NCBI GenBank assembly: GCA_015501605.1
Contig: JADNRZ010000003.1
Location: 372,001 to 436,000 of the forward strand
Length of the DNA stretch: 64,000 nucleotides
Reading direction: 5' to 3'
Origin: Panaeolus papilionaceus
Taxonomy: Eukaryota > Basidiomycota > Agaricomycetes > Agaricales
Under the pieces are notes generated by a model that saw nothing but the letters and a program-made list of their open reading frames with translations, did not search any database and had not been told where the DNA came from. Shown piece by piece: positions 45,001 to 55,521 of this stretch. How positions within the stretch are numbered: the stretch's first letter is position 1; every line of letters begins with the position of its first letter. The position numbers were made by a program, and so were the translations under genes.

Positions 45001-47917
45001 TGCTTTGTATGTAGAATTCTGGCCACACTCTCCGGCATCATCGGCTCGGGATTGAATGATATTGCCGTAGACGGAAGGGTCAGGTATGTAATATGAGCAT
45101 GCAGTCGGCTCTTACGAGTGCACAACATGTCAATGGTTTTGACGTTGACAGAAAAATCTCAAAAGATTACAAGACGTTATGACGGGAGCCGAGATCTATT
45201 CGTGGTCACTTGGTGATGACATCGATGATATTCAAACATAGAAACCCCACTGGTATTAAGGGTCGTATCTATTATGAGGGCCTACTTACCTGTTCCTGTT
45301 GGCTTATGACTATTTCTAGAACGGAACTCCAAAGTTCCTGAGCAGCCATAAAACAAGACAAGGGCTGGTTGTACTTTGAATGTCGTATTTTTTCGAAGTC
45401 CGTCAGACGAACAGACCGACCCGTTCGACATGGATTGACAGCTGGCGAAGTCTCTCCTGATTATCTTGTGCCGCCCTATGCCATATGGTTAGATGATATA
45501 ATAATCTTCAATCTCGCCATTCGCTCAGGCAGAGCGCGGATTTAAGGTCTATATGTATGACCTCGTCTGCTACTGGGTAGACGGAGATAGCTATATCGCT
45601 ACAGAACAACGGGTTCGAACAGAAAGAAGCCTGCATGACCCTTCTGACTTTCCTCAGAAGGCACAGCCCCAGACACATCGTCATTTCAAATAAATTGCTG
45701 GGTCGGGTCATGAGCGTAATGCCTCATGGCCAATTGCTGAATCATTCCCTTGGCCGCGAGAAAATACGGCAATTTAGACCGATTACGACCGTCTTACTCA
45801 TATCTACATAAAGGAATTGCCTTCGGGGACTGTGGATCAGAAAGATGGATGTCATCTGAACCTTATCGCACTCCAAAATTCTATGTGAAGCTGTTGGCTG
45901 TTTCTCAGCGCTAGATATAGGGGATTCTGAGCGGCTACAATGATCCAGCTGGACTCTGGGTGCGGGTGGGCGTTATCAAGGAACGAAAGCATATTTGAGA
46001 ATGTAACCCTGCGGATTTCACAAGTGCCCAAGATACAGGTAGGCCTAATCTGGAATGATGAAATTCAGAACTACTGTACAAGTTGCACGTACGTGAGCAC
46101 CCAATATCAATCCATTTAGAAATATGGACACAAAGAATATGTTATGGGAAGCTTCTCTCATCCAACTATATATGTAGACAATTTTGACAGATGTTTTCAT
46201 GTACTTGCTTTAGGCCCTTTTTGCGAGGAGGGATCTAACTACATTTAATTGGGCCTCGGGAATGTGATTCGGAAGTAGTTGTCAAAGGATTGATTTTGAG
46301 AATGGGGATATCGGCGGTCTTGCTGAACCCCAACGCTAGATGTTCACTTTTAGAAGGAAATACCCAACGGAAAAGAGTAAGTCCCCGATGGGAGAGTATA
46401 CATGGAGCCAGACACATATATAGTCCATCAAAGAGGTCTTGGACAACTACATTAATCAGGCACGCTACCGTCTTAGTGAAGTGATAACAAACGTCGGGTT
46501 TATGGGGTTGACTGGTTGATACAGAGAATGTCGCCTTCCACGAGCTTGGACATATATTTCAGCTTGTTTTAATATCGACAAAATGAGATATGTTTTATGC
46601 GAAGCATGACAGCCCAGGCCGTGGAAGAGAGGAGCCAGCCTGAAAGTTAGGACTGGAGATGAGTAAGACGAAATGAATCGAAGGACTAGGCGACCCTAGA
46701 TTTTGCTTTTAAGAGCCATGATATACGCGACGACATGCCTTGCATTCTCGGAATGCACTGTCCCTGCCATCGTCCTCGTGCGACGTCACGCCTGAAAGGC
46801 ACAAAAAATGGGGGACTACCCCAAGCTGCCATGTTCAAACCCCTGGTTTGAGCCACATCCCACCATGGCTCACCGTCCAGCACCGTCTGATAGACAGGCG
46901 GGGACATACGTCTATTGCGGATGTAAAAGTAGAACATGTGCCTGAGCTGTCTTTACAGTGGCAGTACTGAAGAAATTAGACTTGCATCTTGATAACCTGG
47001 TTTATCGGTCCAACCTCAGTGTGGCTTTTGTGATTATCTTCGAGAACTCAGTTTATGAAGATTGGGGTACGAAGTAGTCAGATAAATTCGTCCAGGCGTG
47101 TAATCGTAAGTGGACCCTCGTGCTCGTGGTATTTGCACTCAAATCTACGATATCTTGCTTCTCTGTCATCTGGTGGTGGTTCTTCTTGATATGGGGGGAT
47201 TATTCTCGATCAGACCTCCCGGTTCCGAGTCGTTATCTCACCCATCCTCAGGCTCAGTAGCCACCCCACTTCTCCGTATATAATGTCAATTGCTGAGATT
47301 CATTCCATTCTTGTCAGGATGTTTTCACTTCCACCCTTTATCTTATCAAATTGCAATGTGTCGTGACTTCTATGTTTGAATTGGCAATGTGCAATTCGCG
47401 ACCCCCGAAGGTCTGAATCGCTTGGCTCGCAACCGGAAAGGCACGCGGCAGACAACACCCTTTCTGCATGTAAAAAACCGATATGTGCATAGACCATCAA
47501 TTTATTTTGATCTTTTAACAAACTACCCCATGCATGTCGCCACAGAGATCGGCTCATGCTTCCGCATCGCGATGCGTGATGATGATCAAGGGTGGGCGTC
47601 AACTTTATTTGGTTTTGACGGCTTTGCCAAATATCACGATTCAATTTCCCAGACGCCAAGCCAACCCCTTAAGCCGTTCACGCTCAGGGATGCGCGTATG
47701 ACCTTTTCTAGTTTCCTTTCCAACCACTCTCATCAGGAGTTGGCACAGTCACTTTATTCGTCCATTCTGGTACTTGATTTCTTTTTAATTGACTATTATG
47801 TGCACTGTGTTAATGAAGGAAATGTAGTTCTTACACTTAGAGACCGTCTCCGAGCACGGATACTATCTATTTTCAACCGGATGGTAACGCTAGTCGACCA
47901 CCAACAACATTGTCTTG
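39072..47917. other. Longest gene-poor stretch
   Basis: About 8.8 kb with no supported gene. 39072-39500 should contain the proline-rich gene promoter (TC-rich, with AT-rich segments near 39360). Longer frames exist at 41094-41498, 42319-42999 and 47389-47937 on plus and at 42249-42557 and 43580-43813 on minus, but they overlap frames on the other strand and have no domain I know. A frame at about 45526-45690 (plus; ERGFKVYMYDLVCYWVDGD) reads protein-like but is isolated. I see no reverse transcriptase, integrase or transposase motif. Confidence 0.4.
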
Positions 47918-50432
47918 ATGGCCGATATCTATCTTAACAACGACGTATATCCTTCCTCAGAGGGAAGGGGGAATCTTTCTCATTCGCGGAATGTTTCTAC
48001 ACTTTCCAGTGCCACGCTCCATACCAGCACAACTATGCATTCACAACCGACTGAGCCACTGCTAAACCCCACGTCACCAGAGGCAGTGGCCTACTACGAC
48101 CAAATATCACAACAACCGAGAGATGCCGACGGTACACCAGCCCGAATGCGGTGGGGCACGCCACCAGCTTTAGAAGCTGTTTCCGAAAAGGAAGCTAATG
48201 CGTATTGGAAAGCACGACCTGCTGCTCGTCGCAGGACATCATCACGGTGGAGATGGTCAAAGTTTGTTTTGGAAATGGTCATGGGTAAGTCAATCTCCCT
48301 TGTGAACGTCTTCGGCGGTGATTCCTTTGCTTGGATTTGCTATTTCATTCGTTTCTTCCCAAATTGTTCATTAAACATTTGCTTTACTGCGGCTTGAACC
48401 AGAAATTAAACATCTTCATTTACAGCAACATGGGTGGCATACAATGCTGTGCGATATTTCGTTGCGTTCACGTTTTATAATGATTCCGTAGGCCAATCAT
48501 ATAGCCTGGCCTTGGGAATCACTGCCGGCATTTCCTTCCTCCTGACTTCCCTATCCTTTATGCTCGCCGCTTTCCGACCCAGCTTACTGCGACACGGCGT
48601 AGGCGACAGACATCTACGTCACGGGCGCACATTGCTACATGTTCTCTCTTCATTTAGCCTCCTGGGACCTGCTACAGTCAACCTTGCTTTAGTGCTCATT
48701 TGGAGAAACCCACCATCAGTGCAGTCTGATATGCAGCACCGATGCCATATTGACGTTGATATCGTCTGGTCCGTAAGCAGTAAACTATGCAATGACCGTT
48801 CTCCGCCCCAGGGCGTGTGGCTGGCCCTCTCTGCCCTTAGACTGGTATTGACATTTGTGATCATTGTGAGCTTAACTTTATCTCATTCTTAATGTGCCAC
48901 TTTGTTAATAAATGGTTTAGATTGCCTACCACACGATCTGCTTCATACAACCAGATAAACCGCGGCGCCCAACTTCACATCTGCACTTTCACTCAGACAC
49001 CTACCCGACTTCTCCGTTCATCTCAGACGAGATGTCCAGTCCTGACGGAATTGGAAGGGGTGCCATAGTCCTTTCATCATCCTCAGTCATTATCCCTGTG
49101 TCCTCGACCCATGATCTTTCCCGTCAAAGGCAAATCTCTGATTCGACCTTGTCCCCGACTTCTAGCAGTCAACTCGACTCTCCAAGATCCTCGCATCACC
49201 GTAGCCGTATCCATCTCGCTCGGTCCCGTTCGTCCGGGTTCTCAGGAGAGACATCTCCGTCCCCTGTTGCGGGGGATCGTCCAGAACCAGTCATCTATAT
49301 ACGGCCGCCAAGTCTTTCAGAGCTTGATGGTAATCCTAACCTCGTTCACAACCGCGAAACCACCTCGTTTGTGGACCGGTTCAGATCTCTCATCGCACAG
49401 ATTACGCGAGAGACTGATGAAGCCATCATTCTTTCCCGCTCAGAGGGCACACCCTCCCCTGAAAACCCCAGCGAAAGCTCACACCACACACACCTTTCAA
49501 GTCACCACACCGATAACCGTTCCTCCTATACCCGGCCCAGTCACGAATACAGCGATGAACAACATAATGACCATAATGACGACAGTGACGAACATTTCAA
49601 TAACGACGACGAAGGCCAGCAGTGGGTCGGCAATCTGAGTGGCCAAAGCCCCCGTGCCGTGAGCCAAGTCCCTGCAGCGAGCCTGTTCAATCTCCCTCCC
49701 GTCCCCCCTGTTCTGGGGTACAACGAATTTGGGATGCCTTACCCCCCAGACGAAAATATCCGGGTTCTCAACGGCATTATCAGGCGTATGCCAACCATCG
49801 AATCTATGGGATCCGGCGAGGTGGGCAGCAGCATCGGGGCAGGGTCTATCACCCGATGCGCTGATGGGAGTATAATGCTAAATGGCATGTACAGCCGACC
49901 GCCGACGAGGAATACCCTAGCTTCGTATGCGACGAGATCGTCGTGGAGCGGCACCGAATACGAAACGGGCCATTCGAGTAGTAGGCCGCCGAGTCAGGCG
50001 GGGAGCTTGTCTGCGAGAGCGGAGTTACTTGCTGGTAGGAGGACGTCGACATCTTACTCAAATGGTCACTCTGCGAATGGTTCGTTGAGTGATGCGGGCC
50101 CGCCTAGTCCTGGATTGTATCCTTCGGAGTATGGTGAGCTGCTATCACATGCGAGACCTGAGACGGCGTTTGGGATGCGTAGGGTGGACACTCCGTCGAG
50201 CTTCGGGACCACGGGATCATCGTATCAGCAGCAGGGTGTGCTTAATGGGTCTCAGCGGCCTTTGACACCTCATTCACTTGAGGTGAATGAACATGGGGTT
50301 ATCGGGCGTTCGAATCGTCGCAGTGGGAGCGCGGATACGACTCTTTCGAGCTCTAGTCCGAGTCCGAGTAGCGCGAGTCCTAATAGCACCTTGTCATTCC
50401 ATACTGCTACAATGGGTAGTAGTAGCAACTAG
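47918..50432 (+). CDS. Four-helix membrane protein with long Ser-rich cytoplasmic tail, unknown function
   Basis: Three exons (47918-48284, 48426-48865, 48921-50432) join in frame to 772 residues. The N-terminal 120 residues are soluble and end in a basic patch (ARRRTSSRWRW). Four hydrophobic segments follow in exon 2: AYNAVRYFVAFTFY, LALGITAGISFLLTSLSFML, LLGPATVNLALVLIW and LALSALRLVLTFVIIIAY. The remaining roughly 490 residues are Ser/Pro/His/Asn/Asp-rich and look disordered. Embedded short ordered-looking motifs include PEPVIYIRPPSLSELDG, FVDRFRSLIAQITRETDEAI and NEFGMPYPPDENIRVLNGII, the kind of pieces that survive in conserved tails. The last intron (48866-48920) lies inside the fourth helix and preserves it. 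I do not recognise a named family; a plasma-membrane or endomembrane scaffold is a guess. Confidence 0.75.
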
Positions 50433-51153
50433 TACCCTTTAAGGTACCAATAACTTATCTCCCACTAGATGGGTGATACCCCATTTTTGCTATTTCTGGA
50501 CACCTTTTCTTGTCTCTAGAGACCCTTTTTATATTTTCTATTGCATCATTATTTTGCTTTCGTCTCGACAGACTATATACATAGGAACCTATTATTTCAT
50601 CGACTAACTACAGCGTCATGGTCTATTACTATATCGATACTCTAGAAGTACCCTTCTTCGCTTTCTTCCATCCTTTACAAGTTACCCTACCCCTCCATAT
50701 TCCCTTTACTCACATTTCCTGCTCAACTCTCTCTACACCCCTATTTTTCGGCCAGACCACCACCACCTCTATTTTCTTAGCCTTCAAACTAGGTACGATG
50801 GCACCCGCACTTCAACCTTCTTGTACATATTTTTTATTCGCATTCCTTTCTTTCATCTTGAGTTCCTGCATTATTTTTTTTCGCATTCTTCATCAAGGAC
50901 TCGGGCTGCTTTCATTTCTCGTGGGTTTTTGCATTGGTTATTTAATATTTTGCTGGCATCTGTTATATTCCCCATTGCCTGCTGTATCTCGTCATTACTA
51001 CCCAATATACAAATCAAAAAGTGGATTCTTCATTCAATATTGCGATTGGTACCTTGAAGACTCCATCAGACTCTAGGTCGATCGCGACACAGGACCTAAA
51101 AATAGGACGTAGAGCGCCCAGGCCATGGACGCGTGTTAGGAACACATAACATG
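50433..51153. other. Intergenic region
   Basis: Between the membrane-protein gene and tRNA-Asp. Very T-rich (50460-51000), containing a 152-codon plus-strand frame at 50618-51076 whose hydrophobicity mostly reflects T-rich codons. I read this as 3' UTR and spacer rather than a gene. Confidence 0.45.
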
Positions 51154-51239
51154 TCTTTGTTAGTATATCGGTTAGTACACGCGCCTGTCATTGAGTATTC
51201 AATACGCGCGAAAGCTGGGTTCGACTCCCAGACAGAGAG
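51154..51239 (+). tRNA. tRNA-Asp (anticodon GTC) with 14-nt intron
   Basis: A cloverleaf folds from the sequence. The acceptor stem is TCTTTGT paired with ACAGAGA (51232-51238), with a discriminator G at 51239. The D-arm lies around 51161-51179. The anticodon stem is CGCGC/GCGCG (51180-51184 with 51206-51210) and the T-arm is CTGGG-TTCGACT-CCCAG. Anticodon GTC is at 51187-51189. The loop is interrupted after position 37 by TTGAGTATTCAATA (51191-51204), the usual site of eukaryotic tRNA introns; without it the tRNA is 72 nt, the normal length for tRNA-Asp. The B box GGTTCGACTCC is intact and a T6 run follows. Confidence 0.9.
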
Positions 51240-51244
51240 ATATA

Positions 51245-51250
51245 TTTTTT
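51245..51250 (+). terminator. RNA polymerase III terminator (T6)
   Basis: Six consecutive T residues begin 6 nt after the tRNA-Asp discriminator base, followed by GTTTTT. This is the expected polymerase III stop signal. Confidence 0.8.
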
Positions 51251-51522
51251 GTTTTTATCACACGTAGAGTCCTGAACCGTTTCAGGTGCAACACGGAATT
51301 GTTGACAAGGACTCAAACAACTTAGGCACACCCTTGAGGGTATCCGAAAGCACAGCAAAGTATATTGACAACAGTGCAAATATTGAGAGAGAGAGTTAAA
51401 CATTAATCCTGCAACGCTACAGGAACTACCGTTTCCCAGAAGTTAAGAGTAATAGATGACAAGCACCAAAAATGCGAAAAGGATGAAATCGAATGTCCAT
51501 TACAGTTAAGTGAAGTACCCGT

Positions 51523-52454
51523 TTAATCAGACTTCTTGTTGGACTTGTTGCCCCACAAGGTGTTGAGTTCAGTGGCCAGTCTGTCGTATTCTTGGAAATT
51601 CTGAGATGCTTGTTCCTTCAAGATTTCTGGCGACGACCTGTGAGCATTGAGGGTTGAGTATATTTTAAGAGAGAGAGGGCGTACCTTCGTTTTGCTTGGC
51701 CTTTGCGAGTTCCTTCTTCAAGGCCTCGATTTCATTCTTTTGGTCAGGGGAGGCACCGGACTATTTAAAAATATCAGAATTGGGTAGAAAGACGTGGAAG
51801 TAATTGTGTTCACCTTCTTGAGCTTGGCGTATTCCTCCTGAGTGTGGATGAGGTCGAGAACGATGTAGAACGTCCGTGTAAGGACGAGAGAAAGGAAGAG
51901 GCAGAAACCAGTCAGGTAAACGTTTCTTTGCGCGCTAGTAGAGATGGGCTGGTTAGAGTGTTGACTTGCTGAGGCGGAGTAAATGACGTACTAGAATTTA
52001 CGCGCGGCAATGTTAGTATCTGTACGAATGTCGTTGACCATTCCTCCTTTGCCTTGCTTTGCAAGGTCAGACTCGGCAGAAACACGGAACATGCGTTGAA
52101 GGGCGTCAGCGAAGAGTATGGCGATGAAACTGAGGTCATGATAGATGTTAGTTCGGGTGGCGAAGAGAGAGATAAGAAATGCCGTACATGAAGGAAATCT
52201 TGAGACCGTATGCGATCTTGGCGACTATGGGTGATGTTGAAAGGAAGGTGAAGAGGCTTTTCTTGATGGTGTATGGCAAAGGTGTCACTAGAATACAGAA
52301 AGTAACCATCTAATTCTGCATGAGCTATGGTTATATTGCTGGAATTAATTCACATACCTCTGCTGCTAGGAGCAGGAAAGTCAACGAGTAACTGTAATTG
52401 CCATTAATTCTGAATTAAATCCCAAATAAAATATAAAACTTACTATATGGTCAT
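51523..52454 (-). CDS. BAP31/Yet-like endoplasmic reticulum membrane protein
   Basis: Homologue of B-cell receptor-associated protein 31 and yeast Yet proteins, ER membrane proteins that help sort cargo. Minus strand from ATG at 52454. The first coding exon is only 11 nt (52454-52444) and the second 34 nt; they join to give MTIYYSLTFLLLAAEMVTF, the typical BAP31 N-terminal helix. Further segments are CILVTPLPYTIKKSLF, ISFMFIAILFADALQRMFRV, NDIRTDTNIAARKFYAQRN and VYLTGFCLFLSLVLTRTFYI, i.e. three membrane helices with the family's RTD...ARKFYAQRN loop. A coiled-coil tail (EEYAKLKK, DQKNEIEALKKELAKAKQNE) ends KSNKKSD, a possible di-lysine-type ER signal although not in the canonical KKxx position. 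The gene lies head-to-head with UBP6. Confidence 0.9.
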
Positions 52455-52731
52455 TGTATAGAGGGATTAGAGAGGGATCAAGGGCAGAGTCGTTGGAGTA
52501 AAGAGAGTTGTTGGTTAAAATAAAACACGAGACAGGCAACTTGGACACGCATGCAACTGCGGCGAGTCTGACGTCACACGTATTTCAGCCAAATTGAACC
52601 GAGCCGAGCAAAGTCACATGATAATGACGCGTCTCTCCTACCCTAATCATTGATTTAACAGCGAATCTCTATCTTACGCGTCTCTTTGACTGTAACCACC
52701 ATCACCACAAAAACAAAAAATCACTTCTAAG
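52455..52731. promoter_or_regulatory. Bidirectional promoter region, BAP31-like / UBP6
   Basis: 277 bases separate the ATG of the BAP31-like gene (minus) from the ATG of UBP6 (plus), so both promoters and leaders must share it. The half near UBP6 is CA-rich leader sequence (52690-52731). I cannot define specific factor sites. Confidence 0.6.
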
Positions 52732-55086
52732 ATGACTACTCTAGACGTTCATGTTAAGCACGCTGGAAAGACGTACGACGTCAAGCTGGATCCCGATCTT
52801 CCAGGTTCAGCCTTCAAAGATGCCATCTATCAGCTTACAGGTGTTCCTCCTGATCGCATGAAGGTTATGGTGAAAGGAGGCGTTTTGAAGGTCATTTTCG
52901 CGTTTTTAAGTGTCTGGTCTTTGTAGTTGACCCGATAGAACTCTGTAGGACGATGCATCATGGAAGAAGCTCGCCCCCAAAGCTGTAAGCGCTCGTATAG
53001 TACTTTTTTGGCACCATCATTGATGCTTTGACTTTGACCTTTCACAGGGACAAACTTTTATGGTTATTGGTGCTGCCGGTGACCTGCCTAAACCACCACC
53101 AAAGCCAATAGTTTTCCTTGAAGGTATGATTCCTGCTGTACCCGATCTTCATGTGTATTGACGTGGATGTGTCGAATTAGATATGGACGACTCTGAGCTT
53201 GCGGAAGCAGTATGTTCGGGCTTTGATTAGACTGTGTTACTCGTCTCACTTTCTTTCAACAGCTTGCCAAACCTGTTGGACTCACAAAGTACGTGTTATG
53301 TGGCTTTATGGTGACAGCAGGCCTAATGCTGACGGGATTGTCTGTATAGCTTGGGAAATACATGCTACATGAACGCGACTGTTCAAGCCCTTCGGTCAAT
53401 CCCTGAACTACAACAAGCCCTCACCACGTAAATCAGATTACACTTTCGTTTTTCTCATAACTTTGTTAACAATATCCCCTAGACCTGCTCTCCAATCCAC
53501 AACACCACTACCAGCCTCACTTCGTGATCTATATACCAATATGACCAAAACGACAGACAGCATCAGTCCCGTCTCATTTTTGCAAGTCCTGAGACAGGTA
53601 TGTCCCTCATTCGATCAAACGTTGCGCGAATGTTAATATCGGCCCTAGGTAAATCCTCAGTTTGCAGAGATGGACCGCAGTGAAAAGAACGCCATGGCAG
53701 CTGCTCTGGGACGAGTTATGTACTCCCAGCAAGGTCATTTTTTACCTCCCCTAGCCGCACTTATAGCTGACTCTGTACAGATGCTGAGGAATGCTACGGT
53801 GCCATCGTCAATACCCTAAGAAACGTTCCAGGTCTTGATGAATCGGGCAAGTCAGTGGCTACAGGGGCAGAGGCTAGCGGAAAGCGATTTGTCGAGCAAT
53901 ACATGATGGGAGAAATGAAGAGAACGTGAGCATATCCCGTGCATTTTGGAAGGCGTAGTCTCTAACGCGCGATTTCGTAGACTCACTTGCGACGAGGCAT
54001 CGGATGAAACACCTTCTATTTCAACCGAACAGGTTCTCAAAATCGAATGCAACATTTCGATTACCACCAACTTTATGCTGTCCGGTATCATGGATGTGGG
54101 CATAGTTCCGTGGTTCCGTTGGGGGTGGTATGCTAAGTCATTTATAGTCTCTAGATACCAAGGTCGAAAAGAACTCGCCTTCTCTGGGCCGTCAGGCCGT
54201 GTACAGCCAGAAGTCAAGGTTGACCCGACTTCCTGCCTATCTGACAGTGCATATGGTCCGATTCGCGTGGCGAGAAGACATTGGAAAGAAAGCCAAAATT
54301 ATGGTGCGTTACTTTTTTCAGCGCTATCTGTGGCTATTTTGACTCATTTCTAAAATACAGCGTCGCGTCAAATTCCCTACCGAGTTTGATGCGCTGGACC
54401 TTGCTACGGAGGAACTTCGCGCTAAACTCCTCCCTGCCAGCAGAAAGCTGAAGGGGATTGAGAAGGAACGTTCTGAGAGAAGGAAGGTTCGCAAGAGGAC
54501 CAAGGCTGCTGCACCTGCTGCTTCGACCTCTGGAAGCACTGATGTTGATATGACCGATGCAACAGCGCAAGAAGCCAACACAGAAGGAGCACCAGCTGAG
54601 TCAAAGGGTGCCGAGACTGAGTTTGAGGATGAGTTTGTGTTCCGTAAAAAGGAATCAGCTGAACTTTCCGAGCTTGTGAGCGAGGATATCAAGAAAGATA
54701 TCGGAAGCAGTCCCACAGGGCTGTACGACTTAGTTGGTGAGCATGGTGTTTTTTGCTGTCCCTTTGCGTTGCTCATGCGGCGTTATCTTGAAATAGCTAT
54801 TATCACGCATAAAGGCGCTGCAGCTGATGCAGGCCATTATATGGGCTTTGTCAAGAAATCCGTATTCCAAGCATACAAAAGTGGTGGAGGTGCGGCTGAA
54901 TCATCTGCGTCTACCTCGGGAGTGACGACGACTGCTGAGCTGGACGAATTGGAAAGCGATGATGATTGGTACAAGTTTGACGATGAGAAGGTTTCGCTAT
55001 TCCCCAAGGAGAAGCTGCCTACGTTGGAGGGAGGAGGTGAAGATTCGTCGGCTTATGTCCTGATTTATAAAACCAAGGCAGTTTAA
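52732..55086 (+). CDS. UBP6: Ubiquitin C-terminal hydrolase UBP6/USP14
   Basis: Proteasome-associated deubiquitinase that recycles ubiquitin. About a dozen exons join into roughly 590 residues. An N-terminal ubiquitin-like domain opens the protein (LDVHVKHAGKTYDVKLDPD to GQTFMVIGAAGDLPKPP) and would dock on the proteasome. The USP domain follows, with the catalytic Cys box GLTNLGNTCYMNATVQALRS, the QQDAEECY helix, MVRFAWRRDIGKKAKIMRRV, and the His box ITHKGAAADAGHYMGFVKKS. The end is WYKFDDEKVSLFPKEKL, then SSAYVLIYKTK. Cys and His catalytic residues are both present, so it looks active. A charged insert (about 54440-54650, Lys/Arg-rich then acidic) sits between the Cys and His boxes, as often seen in this family. 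The last intron (54736-54799) would otherwise insert unrelated hydrophobic residues before the His box. Confidence 0.94.
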
Positions 55087-55521
55087 GAGGATAAAGTCCA
55101 ACTTTTGAGATGTACTATACGATGCTTGGTCTTCATACATAGATATTGTTTTTCATTTGACGGTCGTTTGTCGTTTGATTTTCTTTCCTGAGCTCTAGCC
55201 TCTAGAGTTGCCGGACGATAGATCAAGTCGATCAATCAACAGATAATAAAATCGAACTGTCGATCTTGTGATCTACCATAAAAGGAAATTGATATGATTC
55301 GAACATACCTTCCCAGTGTCTATCTTACTGTTTTAGCCGTCGTCGCACGAGAAATATTATTTTCGGCACACCAAGGAACAGATACATTTATAGACCTGAC
55401 TATTCACTACTTTATGAGGACCATCCCCATCTTTAGTATTCAGTTCCTGAGCTTCCCATATTCCTAGGTATATAATACAACACTGACATATCGACGACGA
55501 CTTAACACCACATTTTAAATC
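55087..55521. other. Intergenic region
   Basis: 435 bases between UBP6 and the FAD oxidoreductase, both on plus. AT-rich; includes the UBP6 3' UTR and the next promoter (TATATAATAC near 55470). No gene visible. Confidence 0.5.

Noticed and set aside
47389..47937. 182-codon plus-strand frame before the four-helix membrane protein
   Set aside because: It overlaps the start of the next gene in a different frame, has no recognised domain, and its end is more likely promoter or leader.
50618..51076. 152-codon hydrophobic frame, possible membrane protein
   Set aside because: The DNA is strongly T-rich, which by itself yields Phe/Leu/Ser-rich hydrophobic translations; it lies where a 3' UTR is expected.
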